This document shows, in pieces, positions 1-7,565 of a stretch of 14,912 bases of DNA (within the stretch, counting starts at the first letter, position 1; each line of letters opens with the position of its first letter). Source of the stretch: Lactobacillus delbrueckii (GTDB lineage: Bacteria > Bacillota > Bacilli > Lactobacillales > Lactobacillaceae); assembly GCA_004556255.1 (NCBI GenBank), contig SFHY01000018.1:1-14912 (forward strand). The letters are read 5' to 3'. The notes under the pieces were generated by a model, which was not told the DNA's origin, searched no databases, and saw only the letters and a program-made list of their open reading frames with translations. The translations under genes were made by a program, and so were the position numbers.

Positions 1-722
1 CAGCCAGCAGTTTTTGCTTGGCGTGATATCTCTGCAAAACGCTCAAACCGCTAAACCATTTTTCCAGCATATCAAGATAGCGCTTGTTTTCATTAGAAAT
101 ATCATCCGTAGCCTTTTGTAAAGCTGGAGATAAAAATCGTGGCATGAAAAACATCAACACTGCAAGGAACAGAATTACCAGCAATAAAAGCCAGTTATAG
201 GTAAAGACAATGATTGAGGAAAGGACTACATCCAATCCACAAGCGGAAATTTTCAGCCATGGAGCCAGGAAATTTTCACCCAGCATGTTTAAATCTTGGG
301 TCAAGCTGTTTTGAACGCTGGAAACTTTTGGTGCCTTGTTACCACTGCTGTAAATTTTTTTCCACTTCAGCAGATCGAAGCTTGTGGAAATACTCTTGCG
401 TCTGTTTATCATACAGATAATTAGCTCTATAAGACAGACCGCTGCCAATGGAATCAACCACAAAATTGATACCAATAATTGCCACGAAAAGCAACAAATT
501 GCCCTTGCGCAAGCTGTCCCCCAGCAGTGTCAGCAAGGCGTTGTTGCCAGCTAGAAATGCGCTGCCGCTAACAACCAACAAGATGATCGTGATAAACCTA
601 ACTCGATTGCCCTTGATAAAATCTGAATAATACAGAACACTCACAACCTTTTTAAAGAATTCCCCCACGTTTCCATGTGTTAAGTATATATTAAAAAATA
701 AAAAATAAGTGAGTTTTTTCAT
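1..722 (-). pseudogene. ABC exporter (permease half), two frameshifts, cut by window edge
   Basis: On the minus strand this encodes the membrane domain of an ABC transporter of the exporter type, with hydrophobic helices, a conserved KVSSVQNSLTQDL stretch and then VVLSSIIVF and LLLLVILFLAVLMFF helices. The ATPase domain would lie beyond base 1. The reading frame is broken twice. A run of seven T (355-361) ends the first part at a stop at 339-341, and a further shift lies in 267-277 (AGGAAAATTTTC). Removing one base at each place restores one continuous protein through to base 1. The ATG at 722 lies against the guaA terminator with no ribosome site, so translation may really have begun at a GTG near 644 or 668. 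The DNA is more AT-rich than the purine genes beside it. The substrate cannot be told. It is either a pseudogene or has two homopolymer sequencing errors. Confidence 0.75.
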
Positions 723-730
723 TTTTACAC

Positions 731-760
731 AAAAAAACTACCCGGCAATAACCAGGTAGT
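731..760 (-). terminator. Intrinsic terminator of guaBA
   Basis: Read on the minus strand, ACTACCTGG pairs with CCGGGTAGT around a 6-base loop (one G-U pair), followed by seven U. A second small hairpin (AGCGGA/TCCGCT, 767-784) lies between this and the guaA stop codon. Confidence 0.9.
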
Positions 761-788
761 TTCCCCAGCGGAGAAAATTCCGCTTATT

Positions 789-2342
789 TTATTCGTATTC
801 AATAGTTGCCGGCGGCTTGCTCGTCACGTCGTACAGTACGCGGTTAACCTGCTTGACTTCGTTGACGATCCGCACGGAGATCTTCTGCAGAACATCCCAT
901 GGAATCTGGGCAAAGTCAGCCGTCATCCCGTCAATTGACGTAACGGCCCGGATGCAGACAGCATAATCGTAAGTCCGGCCGTCGCCCATGACCCCGACGC
1001 TCCGCATCCCTGGCAGAGCAACAAAGTATTGCCAAATGCTTTCCTGCAGGCCAGCGTTCTTGACTTCTTCCCGCAAGATTGCGTCCGCGTCCCGGACGAT
1101 CCGCAGCTTCTCTTCAGTGATCTCCCCGATCACCCGGATAGCCAGGCCAGGACCTGGGAACGGCTGCCGCCATACCAAGTCATGTGGCAGACCCAGCTTT
1201 TCACCCAAGACCCGAACTTCGTCCTTGAACAATTGCCGCAGCGGTTCAATCAGCTTGAACTGCATGTCTTCTGGCAAGCCCCCGACATTGTGGTGGCTCT
1301 TGATCGTGTGGGCCGTGTCGGTCCCTGATTCAATCACGTCAGTGTACAAAGTCCCTTGGGCCAGGAACTTGGCGTCCTTGATCTTCTTGGCTTCATCGTT
1401 GAAGACCTGCACGAATTCGTTACCGATGATCTTCCGCTTCTTTTCTGGGTCGGTTACCCCGGCCAGCTTGGACATGAAGCGGTCCTTAGCATCAACTCTG
1501 ACGATGTTCACGCCCAACCCTTCTTTAAGAGCGGCCATGACTTCATCGCTTTCGTTCTTTCTAAGCAGGCCGTGGTCGACAAAAATCGCCGTCAACTGGC
1601 TGCCGATCGCCTTGTGCAAAAGGGTAGCCGTAACACTGGAGTCAACCCCGCCGGAGATCCCCAGGATCACATTAGCGTCGCCGACTTCTTCTCTGATTGA
1701 GTCAACAGACAGCTTGATAAAGTCGTCCATGGTCCAGTTGTCCTTGGCCCCGCAGACGTCAAAGGCAAAGCGGCGCAGAATGTCCAAGCCGTATTCTGAG
1801 TTGCGGACTTCAGCGTGGAACTGGATTGCGTAGAACTTCCGGGCTGGGTCAGCCATGGAAGCAATCGGGCAGTTCTTGCTTGAAGCCAAGACCTTGAAGC
1901 CTTCCGGCACCTTGGTTACCAAGTCGCCGTGACTCATCCAGACGACTTGCTTGTCTGGCAGTCCCTTGTACAAAGGACTTTCTGGCTCCTTGACTTCAAT
2001 GTGGGCTGAGCCGTATTCAGCTTCGCCGGCCTTTTCGACCTTCCCGCCCAATTCCTTGGTCATCAGCTGCATCCCGTAGCAGATGCCCAGGATTGGAATC
2101 CCCAGCTTGAAGATTTCCGGATCAACGCCCAAGGCGTTTTCATCGTAGACGGAGTTTGGACCGCCAGAGAAAATGATCCCCTTAGGCGCGATTTGCTTCA
2201 CTTCTTCAGCCGTAATTGTGTGCGGCAACAGTTCAGAGTAAATTCCAAAATCGCGGATCCGGCGGGTAATCAATTGGTTGTACTGGCTGCCGAAGTCCAG
2301 GACGATGATCTTGTCAAAATTGCTTAAGTCGATTTTTGCCAT
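789..2342 (-). CDS. guaA: GMP synthase (glutamine-hydrolysing)
   Basis: Converts XMP to GMP using ATP and ammonia from glutamine, in the cytoplasm. The 517-residue length is usual for the fused bacterial enzyme. The class I glutamine amidotransferase domain (about 1-195) has nucleophile Cys88 in GICYG and the His176/Glu178 pair. The ATP-pyrophosphatase domain follows, with the P-loop SGGVDSS at 230-236, and the dimerisation domain ends in KPPATIEYE. The His/Glu motif reads FHAEV where most homologues have FHPEV; both catalytic residues are kept. The start ATG overlaps the guaB stop by one base (TAATG), and a GGAGG lies 12 bases upstream inside guaB (2355-2359), so the two are probably translationally coupled. 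A strong terminator follows. Confidence 0.97.
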   Translation of the reverse strand: MAKIDLSNFDKIIVLDFGSQYNQLITRRIRDFGIYSELLPHTITAEEVKQIAPKGIIFSGGPNSVYDENALGVDPEIFKLGIPILGICYGMQLMTKELGGKVEKAGEAEYGSAHIEVKEPESPLYKGLPDKQVVWMSHGDLVTKVPEGFKVLASSKNCPIASMADPARKFYAIQFHAEVRNSEYGLDILRRFAFDVCGAKDNWTMDDFIKLSVDSIREEVGDANVILGISGGVDSSVTATLLHKAIGSQLTAIFVDHGLLRKNESDEVMAALKEGLGVNIVRVDAKDRFMSKLAGVTDPEKKRKIIGNEFVQVFNDEAKKIKDAKFLAQGTLYTDVIESGTDTAHTIKSHHNVGGLPEDMQFKLIEPLRQLFKDEVRVLGEKLGLPHDLVWRQPFPGPGLAIRVIGEITEEKLRIVRDADAILREEVKNAGLQESIWQYFVALPGMRSVGVMGDGRTYDYAVCIRAVTSIDGMTADFAQIPWDVLQKISVRIVNEVKQVNRVLYDVTSKPPATIEYE

Positions 2343-3499
2343 TAGAAGTCGATGCCTCCGTAGTTAGGTGCGGCCTTGCTCATCATCACGTCGTGCGGGT
2401 GGGATTCACGCAGGCCGGCGTTTGAAATGCGGACGAATTGGGCGGTTTCAATCAGCTTGTCGATGTTTTCAGCCCCGCAGTAGCCCATACCGGACCGCAG
2501 GCCACCAAGGATCTGGTAAACAACGTTGCTTACCGTACCCTTGTAGGAAACAACAGCTTCGATACCTTCTGGCACCAGCTTGTTGGCTTCGTTCACGCCG
2601 CCTTGGAAGTAACGGTCGCTTGAGCCGTGCTGCTGGGACATGGCGCCAACTGACCCCATACCACGGTAGGACTTAACCAGACGGCCGTCAGCACCTTGCT
2701 GCACGTCCCCTGGAGCTTCTTCAGTACCTGACAGCATGGAACCCAGCATAACCGCGTTGCCGCCGGCAGCCAAAGCCTTAACCACGTCACCTGAGTACTT
2801 GATCCCGCCGTCAGCAATGATCGGCTTGCCAAATTCCCGGGCTACGTCAGCCGCGTCGTAAATAGCAGTCAATTGCGGCACGCCGACACCGGCAACAACT
2901 CTGGTGGTGCAGATTGAGCCAGGCCCGATACCAACCTTGACTACGTCAACGCCAGCTTCAAACAAGGCCCGGGTACCTTCAGCAGTGGCCACGTTGCCGG
3001 CAATCAAGGTATTCTTTGGGAAGTGGTCGCGGATTTCCTTGATCTTGCGCAAAACGCCGGCTGAGTGGCCATGGGCCGTGTCGATGACGATCGCGTCAGC
3101 ACCGGCTTCAAACAGAGCTTCTGCTCTTTCAAAAGTGTCGCTGGTCACGCCAACTGCCGCAGCTACCAAAAGCTTGCCGTCCTTATCAACGGCAGCGTGA
3201 GTATCTTCAGCAGTTACTGGAGTGTTCTTAGCCAGACGAACTTCATCGGCTTGCGCTTGAATTGAAAGGTTCTTGTGGACTACCCCAAGGCCACCCATCT
3301 TAGCCATGGCTGCTGCCATTCTGCCTTCGGTCACCGTGTCCATCCCAGCAGAGATCAAAGGAATGTTCAGCTTCAAGTTTGGTGCCAGCTGGGTTGACAA
3401 GTCGACTTCGTTCGGCAGAACGTGACTTTCAGCTGGAATCAAGAGCACGTCGTCAAAAGTAATACCTTCTTTAGCAAATTTGGTTTCCCACAAAGACAT
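2342..3499 (-). CDS. guaB: IMP dehydrogenase lacking the CBS domains
   Basis: Oxidises IMP to XMP with NAD+, the committed step to GMP; its product is used by guaA, the next gene. The TIM-barrel catalytic domain is complete: FDDVLLIPAES near the N-terminus, catalytic Cys197 in GPGSICTTR, the IADGGI phosphate-binding strand, and the mobile flap with YRGMGSVGAM. At 385 residues it is about 100 shorter than the common form. The CBS (Bateman) pair that normally sits between about residues 90 and 210 is replaced by a short linker around 88-110, so nucleotide regulation through CBS is absent. GMP reductase also lacks CBS domains, but the flap and the partnership with guaA identify this as IMPDH. 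The ATG at 3499 has an AAAGGATG ribosome site. It is first in a guaB-guaA operon. Confidence 0.96.
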   Translation of the reverse strand: MSLWETKFAKEGITFDDVLLIPAESHVLPNEVDLSTQLAPNLKLNIPLISAGMDTVTEGRMAAAMAKMGGLGVVHKNLSIQAQADEVRLAKNTPVTAEDTHAAVDKDGKLLVAAAVGVTSDTFERAEALFEAGADAIVIDTAHGHSAGVLRKIKEIRDHFPKNTLIAGNVATAEGTRALFEAGVDVVKVGIGPGSICTTRVVAGVGVPQLTAIYDAADVAREFGKPIIADGGIKYSGDVVKALAAGGNAVMLGSMLSGTEEAPGDVQQGADGRLVKSYRGMGSVGAMSQQHGSSDRYFQGGVNEANKLVPEGIEAVVSYKGTVSNVVYQILGGLRSGMGYCGAENIDKLIETAQFVRISNAGLRESHPHDVMMSKAAPNYGGIDF

Positions 3500-3543
3500 G
3501 ATTTCATCCTTTCAAACAATCGTTGATACTTTTTAATTAATCA

Positions 3544-3572
3544 ACTTTACACGTTTTTCACCGCCAGGTCAA
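3544..3572 (-). promoter_or_regulatory. guaBA promoter
   Basis: On the minus strand the -35 is TTGACC (3572-3567) and the -10 is TAAAGT (3549-3544), with a 17-base spacer. Transcription should start near 3537, giving a leader of about 38 bases with no riboswitch. A short inverted repeat GTTGAT/ATCAAC (3522-3545) spans the expected start point. Confidence 0.7.
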
Positions 3573-3574
3573 CA

Positions 3575-3587
3575 AAAAGCGAATCTT
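3575..3587 (+). promoter_or_regulatory. Possible PurR box upstream of guaB
   Basis: AAAAGCGAATCTT matches 10 of 13 positions of the lactococcal PurBox (AWWWCCGAACWWT, recalled from memory). It lies just upstream of the guaB -35. The core AGCGAATCT occurs again at 3641-3649, but the flanks of that second copy fit poorly. Weak evidence on its own. Confidence 0.3.
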
Positions 3588-3651
3588 TCACTAATTTTTT
3601 TAATCTTTTAGGACTTTTTGCGCCAGATTAGCAATTTTTCAGCGAATCTGA

Positions 3652-3680
3652 TTGAATTAATTCGGTTTTTGCTGTAAGAT
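3652..3680 (+). promoter_or_regulatory. xpt-pbuX promoter
   Basis: TTGAAT (3652-3657) and TAAGAT (3675-3680) are separated by 17 bases. The expected start, near 3687, lies about 20 bases before the riboswitch aptamer. This fits a sigma-A promoter driving the riboswitch leader. Confidence 0.65.
3657..3669 (-). promoter_or_regulatory. Possible PurR box in the xpt promoter
   Basis: On the minus strand AAAACCGAATTAA matches 11 of 13 positions of the PurBox consensus as I remember it. It overlaps the end of the xpt -35 and its spacer, where a bound protein could block polymerase. It is also about 85-97 bases upstream of the guaB -35, so either operon could be the target. Confidence 0.35.
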
Positions 3681-3705
3681 TTAGCAATAACTTAACAAAT
3701 GTTTC

Positions 3706-3772
3706 TGCTTATATATCGCTGCAATACGGGCAGCAGTCTCTACCCGGAGCCGTAAACTCCGGACTATAGGTG
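3706..3772 (+). ncRNA. Guanine-class purine riboswitch aptamer
   Basis: All three helices of the purine aptamer can be drawn. P1 is UGCUUAUA (3706-3713) with UAUAGGUG (3765-3772). P2 is GCUGC (3718-3722) with GCAGC (3730-3734). P3 is CCGGAG (3744-3749) with CUCCGG (3757-3762). The two loops carry complementary GG and CC (3728-3729, 3750-3751) for the loop-loop contact. The GUCUCUACC-type J2/3 and the CCGUAAA loop match the family. The ligand-pairing base is C at 3764, which marks guanine/hypoxanthine rather than adenine sensing. It lies in the xpt-pbuX leader, as in Bacillus. Confidence 0.95.
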
Positions 3773-3773
3773 A

Positions 3774-3806
3774 AGAAGGGCCGGTATTGCCGGCGCGGCT
3801 TCTTTT
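3774..3806 (+). terminator. Riboswitch-controlled terminator before xpt
   Basis: AGAAG (3774-3778) pairs with CUUCU (3799-3803). Inside is GCCGG with CCGGC around a UAUUG loop, followed by a short U run. An alternative pairing of the aptamer side (ACUA..AGGUGAAG, 3763-3775) with CUUUUGCCUAGU downstream would break both P1 and the terminator, giving an anti-terminator when guanine is low. The switch logic is inferred from pairing and from the known xpt system. Confidence 0.8.
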
Positions 3807-3853
3807 GCCTAGTTTGGTAAAAGGAGCCTTTTTCTTTTCTCGGAAGGAGTCAC

Positions 3854-4423
3854 ATGGAACTTTTAGAAGAACGCATTAAGAAGGATGGCGTCGTTTTACC
3901 AGGCGACGTCTTGAAGGTCAACTCATTCTTGAACCACCAGATCGATCCCCAATTGATGATGACCCTGGGCCAGGAATTCGCCCGCCTCTTCAAGGATGCT
4001 GGCGTCACCCGGGTCCTTACCGCTGAAGCCAGCGGGATCGCTCCCGGCATCATGGCTGCCTACTGCCTGGGCGTGCCGATGGTCTTTGCCAGAAAGAAGA
4101 AGCCTTCAACCGTCACTGACGCCGTCTACACCGCGGAAGTCTTCTCCTACACCAAGCAAGTGACCAACACCATTTCTGTTGAAGCCAAGTTCCTTGATGC
4201 CAATGACCGCATCTTAGTCATCGATGACTTCCTGGCCAACGGCGAAGCAGCCAAGGGCCTGATCTCCCTGGCTGAACAAGCCGGCGCTGAAGTAGTCGGC
4301 GTGGGCGTTGTCGTGGAAAAGGCCTTCCAGGGCGGCCACGACTGGCTGGTTAACCATGGCTACCACCTGGAAGCTTTGGCCAGCATCAAGGAATTCGCCG
4401 ACGGGCAAGTTATCTTCAATTAA
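3854..4423 (+). CDS. xpt: Xanthine phosphoribosyltransferase
   Basis: Salvages xanthine by joining it to PRPP to give XMP, which GuaA then turns into GMP. The 189 residues match the usual length of the type I Xpt family. The PRPP-binding loop is ILVIDDFLANGEA around 120-132, and the N-terminal MELLEERIKKDG and mid-protein EASGIAPGIMAAYCLGVPMVFARKK are family-typical (quoted in part). The ribosome site GGAAGGAG lies 4 bases before the ATG. It is the first gene after the guanine riboswitch, and pbuX follows after 29 bases. Repression by guanine or hypoxanthine through the riboswitch is the expected control. Confidence 0.96.
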   Translation: MELLEERIKKDGVVLPGDVLKVNSFLNHQIDPQLMMTLGQEFARLFKDAGVTRVLTAEASGIAPGIMAAYCLGVPMVFARKKKPSTVTDAVYTAEVFSYTKQVTNTISVEAKFLDANDRILVIDDFLANGEAAKGLISLAEQAGAEVVGVGVVVEKAFQGGHDWLVNHGYHLEALASIKEFADGQVIFN

Positions 4424-4452
4424 TCTTTGACAGTGGGAGTTATTTACTAAAA

Positions 4453-5745
4453 ATGGATCAAACACAAGAACCTTCACAAGGCCGCTCTTTCGTCCTGGGC
4501 CTGCAGCACCTTCTGGCCATGTACTCCGGGGCCGTGGCGGTCCCGATCCTGATCGGCAATGCCCTGCACTTTAACTCAGAGCAATTGACCTACCTGGTCT
4601 CCATCGACATCTTCATGTGCGGCCTGGCCACCCTCTTGCAGCTGATGCGCAACCGCTACTTCGGGATCGGCCTGCCAGTCGTTTTAGGCTGCGCCATCCA
4701 GGCTGTTGCTCCTTTGGAAATGATCGGGCAGAAGTACTCCATCGGCACCATGTACGGATCAATCATCGTGGCCGGGGTCTTCGTCTTCCTCATCGCCGGA
4801 GTCTTTTCCAAAATCAAAAAGCTCTTCCCGCCAGTTGTCACCGGGACCTTGATCACCACTATCGGCTTGACCTTGATCCCGGTCGGCATCCAGAACCTGG
4901 GCGGCGGGTCAGCCACTGCCAAGGACTTCGGTGACCCGAAGAAGCTCCTGGTCGGCTTCGTCACTATCTTAGTGATCGTGGCTCTGCAGGCCTTCGCCAA
5001 GGGCTTCATCGCCTCAATCTCCGTCTTGATCGGCCTCATCGTCGGCACTCTCCTGGCCGCCTGCCTGGGCATGGTTTCTTTGACCCCAGTTTCTGAAGCT
5101 GCCTGGCTGCACTTCCCGCAGTTCTTCTACTTCGGCTTGCCGAAGTTTGAATGGTCATCCAGCTTGACTATGATGATCATCGCCCTGGTCTCCATGGTTG
5201 AATCAACCGGCGTCTTCTTCGCCCTAGGCGACCTCTTGGGCAAGGACATCACGGAAGATGACCTCAAGCGGGGCTACCGGGCTGAAGGGCTGGCCCAGAT
5301 TTTCGGCGGCCTCTTCAACACCTTCCCTTACACCACCTTCTCCCAGAACGTCGGCCTCCTGCAATTGTCCGGCATCCGGTCCAAGCGGCCAATCTACTGG
5401 GCAGCCGGCCTTTTGATGGCCATGGGCCTGCTGCCAAAAGTCGGCGCCCTGGTCACCATCATGCCAACGGCCGTTTTAGGCGGGGCCATGGTGGTCATGT
5501 TCTCCTCCATCGCCGTACAAGGGATCAAGATGCTACTCAAGGTCGACTTCAGCGACAACCACAATCTCTTAATCGTGGCCATCTCCCTGGGTCTGGGCTT
5601 AGGCGTCTCCGTCTACCCGACCATCTTCCAGGCTCTGCCAAGTGAACTGCAGCTTTTCCTGGAAAACGGGATCGTCATCGCCTCAATCTCTTCCGTCCTT
5701 TTGAACTTGATCTTCAAGGGCAAAAAGGGCCTCGACGAAAAATAA
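4453..5745 (+). CDS. pbuX: Xanthine permease, NCS2/NAT family
   Basis: A membrane symporter that brings xanthine into the cell for Xpt. The 430 residues contain about a dozen or more hydrophobic segments with very short loops. The NAT signature begins QNVG at residue 298 and runs to the SGIRS-R stretch. A conserved Glu250 in MVESTG marks the eighth membrane segment, where substrate binds in this family. The N-terminal LGLQHLLAMYSGAVAVP motif is also typical. The ATG at 4453 follows a GGGAG about 12 bases upstream, and the gap to xpt is 29 bases with no terminator, so the two are co-transcribed and share the riboswitch. A related uracil permease is unlikely given the gene partner and sequence type. 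Confidence 0.94.
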   Translation: MDQTQEPSQGRSFVLGLQHLLAMYSGAVAVPILIGNALHFNSEQLTYLVSIDIFMCGLATLLQLMRNRYFGIGLPVVLGCAIQAVAPLEMIGQKYSIGTMYGSIIVAGVFVFLIAGVFSKIKKLFPPVVTGTLITTIGLTLIPVGIQNLGGGSATAKDFGDPKKLLVGFVTILVIVALQAFAKGFIASISVLIGLIVGTLLAACLGMVSLTPVSEAAWLHFPQFFYFGLPKFEWSSSLTMMIIALVSMVESTGVFFALGDLLGKDITEDDLKRGYRAEGLAQIFGGLFNTFPYTTFSQNVGLLQLSGIRSKRPIYWAAGLLMAMGLLPKVGALVTIMPTAVLGGAMVVMFSSIAVQGIKMLLKVDFSDNHNLLIVAISLGLGLGVSVYPTIFQALPSELQLFLENGIVIASISSVLLNLIFKGKKGLDEK

Positions 5746-5773
5746 CTTTTGCAATTAAACACAGATAAACATC

Positions 5774-5810
5774 AGAAGCCTCCTTCACCATGAAGCGGGG
5801 CTTCTTTTTT
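5774..5810 (+). terminator. Terminator of xpt-pbuX
   Basis: AGAAGCCTC pairs with GGGGCTTCT, with an inner CTTC/GAAG helix around ACCAT and one bulged C, followed by six T. The convergent yolD-like gene stops at 5815. The hairpin lacks a good U run in the other direction, so it may only partly serve that operon. Confidence 0.88.
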
Positions 5811-5814
5811 ATCC

Positions 5815-6174
5815 TTAATCACTTAAAAGCAGGACGCAGCGCAAGTCGTCTAGCGCAATAGCCCTGTCGCCAATCACCACCTTGTCTTCCGCGTAGCCCC
5901 GGACAAAGCCAACTATTTCCTCCGGCCGGTCTCCGTTTTCATCCACTTCCTTCAGCTGGACGGCCACCGGCCGCTGGCTGCCAAAAGCTGCCCCCAGCAC
6001 TTTCCCGCACTCTTCCCGGCTCATCTCCGCCCGGTCGGGCACGCTTTTCTGCCTTGTCTCTTTATTGATCATGGCCGTGTGGTCACTTAGGAAAAAGCCC
6101 GCCCACTTCTTCATCCCCCGGTCCTGATAATGGGCGAAAAAATCCGTCACCCGCTGGTCAAACTCCTTACTCAT
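5815..6174 (-). CDS. YolD-like protein, partner of the SOS polymerase
   Basis: A small 119-residue protein of the YolD-like family. The diagnostic stretch DRGMKKWAGFFLSDHTAMI lies near residues 18-36, and the rest is charged and probably a compact beta-rich fold. In Firmicutes such genes commonly lie next to UvrX-like Y-family polymerases and have been proposed to play a UmuD-like accessory part; that role is family knowledge and not shown here. I chose the ATG at 6174 over a longer open frame beginning at 6273, because it lies in an ATGAGTAA overlap of 8 bases with the end of the polymerase gene, a coupling arrangement, and the extra 33 residues are only polymerase sequence read in another frame. 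It is expressed from the LexA-controlled promoter of the polymerase. Confidence 0.85.
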   Translation of the reverse strand: MSKEFDQRVTDFFAHYQDRGMKKWAGFFLSDHTAMINKETRQKSVPDRAEMSREECGKVLGAAFGSQRPVAVQLKEVDENGDRPEEIVGFVRGYAEDKVVIGDRAIALDDLRCVLLLSD

Positions 6175-7474
6175 AGGCGTTGCCCCCATTGTGGCCGCCG
6201 ACCAAGCGGCTTCTGGCAATTGCCGTGGCCCCTGGCAAAAGGCTGGAAGCTCTGACGACACTGGCAAAACCATACTTCTTCCGTAATTTGTCGACCACCT
6301 GATCCCGCTTCTGCTGCTTGATCTGCTCGGCTGGCGGCAGGAAAAAGGTTAGCTGCTGGCAGCCGGCCGGCGCTAAATTGCTGTAGGTCACCCCCAGCCG
6401 TCTGACTGCCTGCCCCCGCCACTTTCTTCTGAAAAGGGCCCAGAGCTTGGCCACCAAATCGCTGGAAATATCAGTCGGCGTGATCTTCTCTTGAATGCTG
6501 AAGCCAGCTGGATCTGCCTCGTAGTCAGCGTAACCAACATAAAGGCTGACCCGGCCAGCCAGTAGATGCTGGGCCCGGATTCTGGCCGCGACCTGGTCGC
6601 CGATTTCCTGAATAACGATCTCAATTTCCCGCTGGTCTTCATAGTCCCGGTTCAAGATTTGGGAGTTTCCGTAGCTTTTGCTTTTGGGCCGGTACTTCTG
6701 CTTGATGATGCTCCGGTCCACTCCCCAGCTCATGGCAAAAAGCTGGTCGCCGATCACTCCGAACTCCTTCTTCAAAACAGCCGGATCGCTATGGGCCAGG
6801 TCATACATGTTGTTGATCCCCAGCCGGCGTAGGCGGTTGGCCGTCTTGACATTGATCCCCCAAACGTCTTCCAGCTTGGGAATCTTCCAGATAGTATCGG
6901 GCACGTCAATATAGTGCCAGCAGGCAATCATCGAAGTCCGGTGCTTGGCGGAAATGTCCATGGCCAGTTTGGCCAAAAGGGGGTTCTCCCCAATCCCGCA
7001 AGTCGTGTACAGGCCCAGGCTGTCGTGAATGTCTTTTTGAATTTTCCGGGCCACCAGATAAGGGTCATCCCCAAACAAGTGCCAGGACTCTGTCATATCG
7101 ATCATGCTTTCATCAATCGAATAGACATGGATATCCTCATCCGCCGCGTACTTGCGGAAAATCTGCAAAACCTCCATGCTGCGCTTGATGTAAAGATTCA
7201 TATGCGGCTCAACCAGCATCAAGTCCGGGGCCTGGTCTTTAGGCGGCAAGTCTCTGGCCCGCATGACATTGCTCAAGCCGTACTTTTTCTTGGCTAAAGG
7301 CGAGGCAGCCATAATCAAGCCTGACCCCCAGTCAGTCCCCGCCTGCTGAGACACGACGGCTAAAGCGACTTCCATTGGGTTCAGGCCCAGGCGCAGGGCC
7401 TCGCAGGAGGCATAGAAAGATTTGTTGTCGATCATGAAAATAACCCGGTGGGGCTCATAGCGGTAATCGTACAT
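6167..7474 (-). CDS. Y-family translesion DNA polymerase (UmuC/UvrX type)
   Basis: An error-prone polymerase that copies across damaged DNA. With the ATG at 7474 it has 435 residues. The palm residues are Asp16 in FMIDNKSFYASCE and Asp121-Glu122 in YSIDESMID; Tyr21 occupies the steric-gate position that excludes ribonucleotides. Helix-hairpin-helix/thumb sequence (VWGINVKTANRLRRLGI) follows, and then the little-finger region with KSYGNSQILNRDY. The start is set by the AGGGAGTGG ribosome site about 8 bases before this ATG; the open frame extends to 7561, but that part would cover the promoter and LexA boxes. It differs from housekeeping DinB in its length and in its YolD partner, so UvrX/UmuC type is preferred. 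Damage-induced expression is strongly indicated by the promoter. Confidence 0.92.
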   Translation of the reverse strand: MYDYRYEPHRVIFMIDNKSFYASCEALRLGLNPMEVALAVVSQQAGTDWGSGLIMAASPLAKKKYGLSNVMRARDLPPKDQAPDLMLVEPHMNLYIKRSMEVLQIFRKYAADEDIHVYSIDESMIDMTESWHLFGDDPYLVARKIQKDIHDSLGLYTTCGIGENPLLAKLAMDISAKHRTSMIACWHYIDVPDTIWKIPKLEDVWGINVKTANRLRRLGINNMYDLAHSDPAVLKKEFGVIGDQLFAMSWGVDRSIIKQKYRPKSKSYGNSQILNRDYEDQREIEIVIQEIGDQVAARIRAQHLLAGRVSLYVGYADYEADPAGFSIQEKITPTDISSDLVAKLWALFRRKWRGQAVRRLGVTYSNLAPAGCQQLTFFLPPAEQIKQQKRDQVVDKLRKKYGFASVVRASSLLPGATAIARSRLVGGHNGGNAYE

Positions 7475-7491
7475 CAAAATCCACTCCCTTT

Positions 7492-7540
7492 TGAACGTTT
7501 GTTCTAATAAATTATATCGAACTTTTGTTCTGAAAAGCAA
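7492..7540 (-). promoter_or_regulatory. SOS promoter with two LexA (DinR) boxes
   Basis: On the minus strand TTGCTT (7540-7535) and TATAAT (7516-7511) are 18 bases apart. Two LexA-type palindromes are present, written on the plus strand as CGAACTTTTGTTCT (7518-7531, between -35 and -10) and TGAACGTTTGTTCT (7492-7505, over the expected start point). Both keep the GAAC-N4-GTTC core of the Gram-positive consensus. A further half site CGAAC lies at 7542-7546. LexA bound at either box would block the promoter until DNA damage triggers its cleavage. Confidence 0.9.
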
Positions 7541-7565
7541 GCGAACAGAAAATAAAAGCAAAAAT

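Noticed and set aside
214..420. 68-residue plus-strand frame at the left edge
   Set aside because: Antisense to the broken exporter, whose repaired frame gives a convincing ABC membrane domain.
988..1833. 281-residue open frame on the plus strand across guaA
   Set aside because: It lies wholly antisense to a strongly conserved gene, has Ser/Pro/Arg-rich composition typical of a reversed high-GC gene, and has no ribosome site.
6175..6273. Longer N-terminus for the YolD-like protein
   Set aside because: The extra residues are polymerase coding sequence in another frame; the ATGAGTAA overlap fixes the start at 6174.
7475..7561. Longer N-terminus for the Y-family polymerase
   Set aside because: The extension would translate the promoter and both LexA boxes; the ATG at 7474 has the ribosome site and the expected family start.
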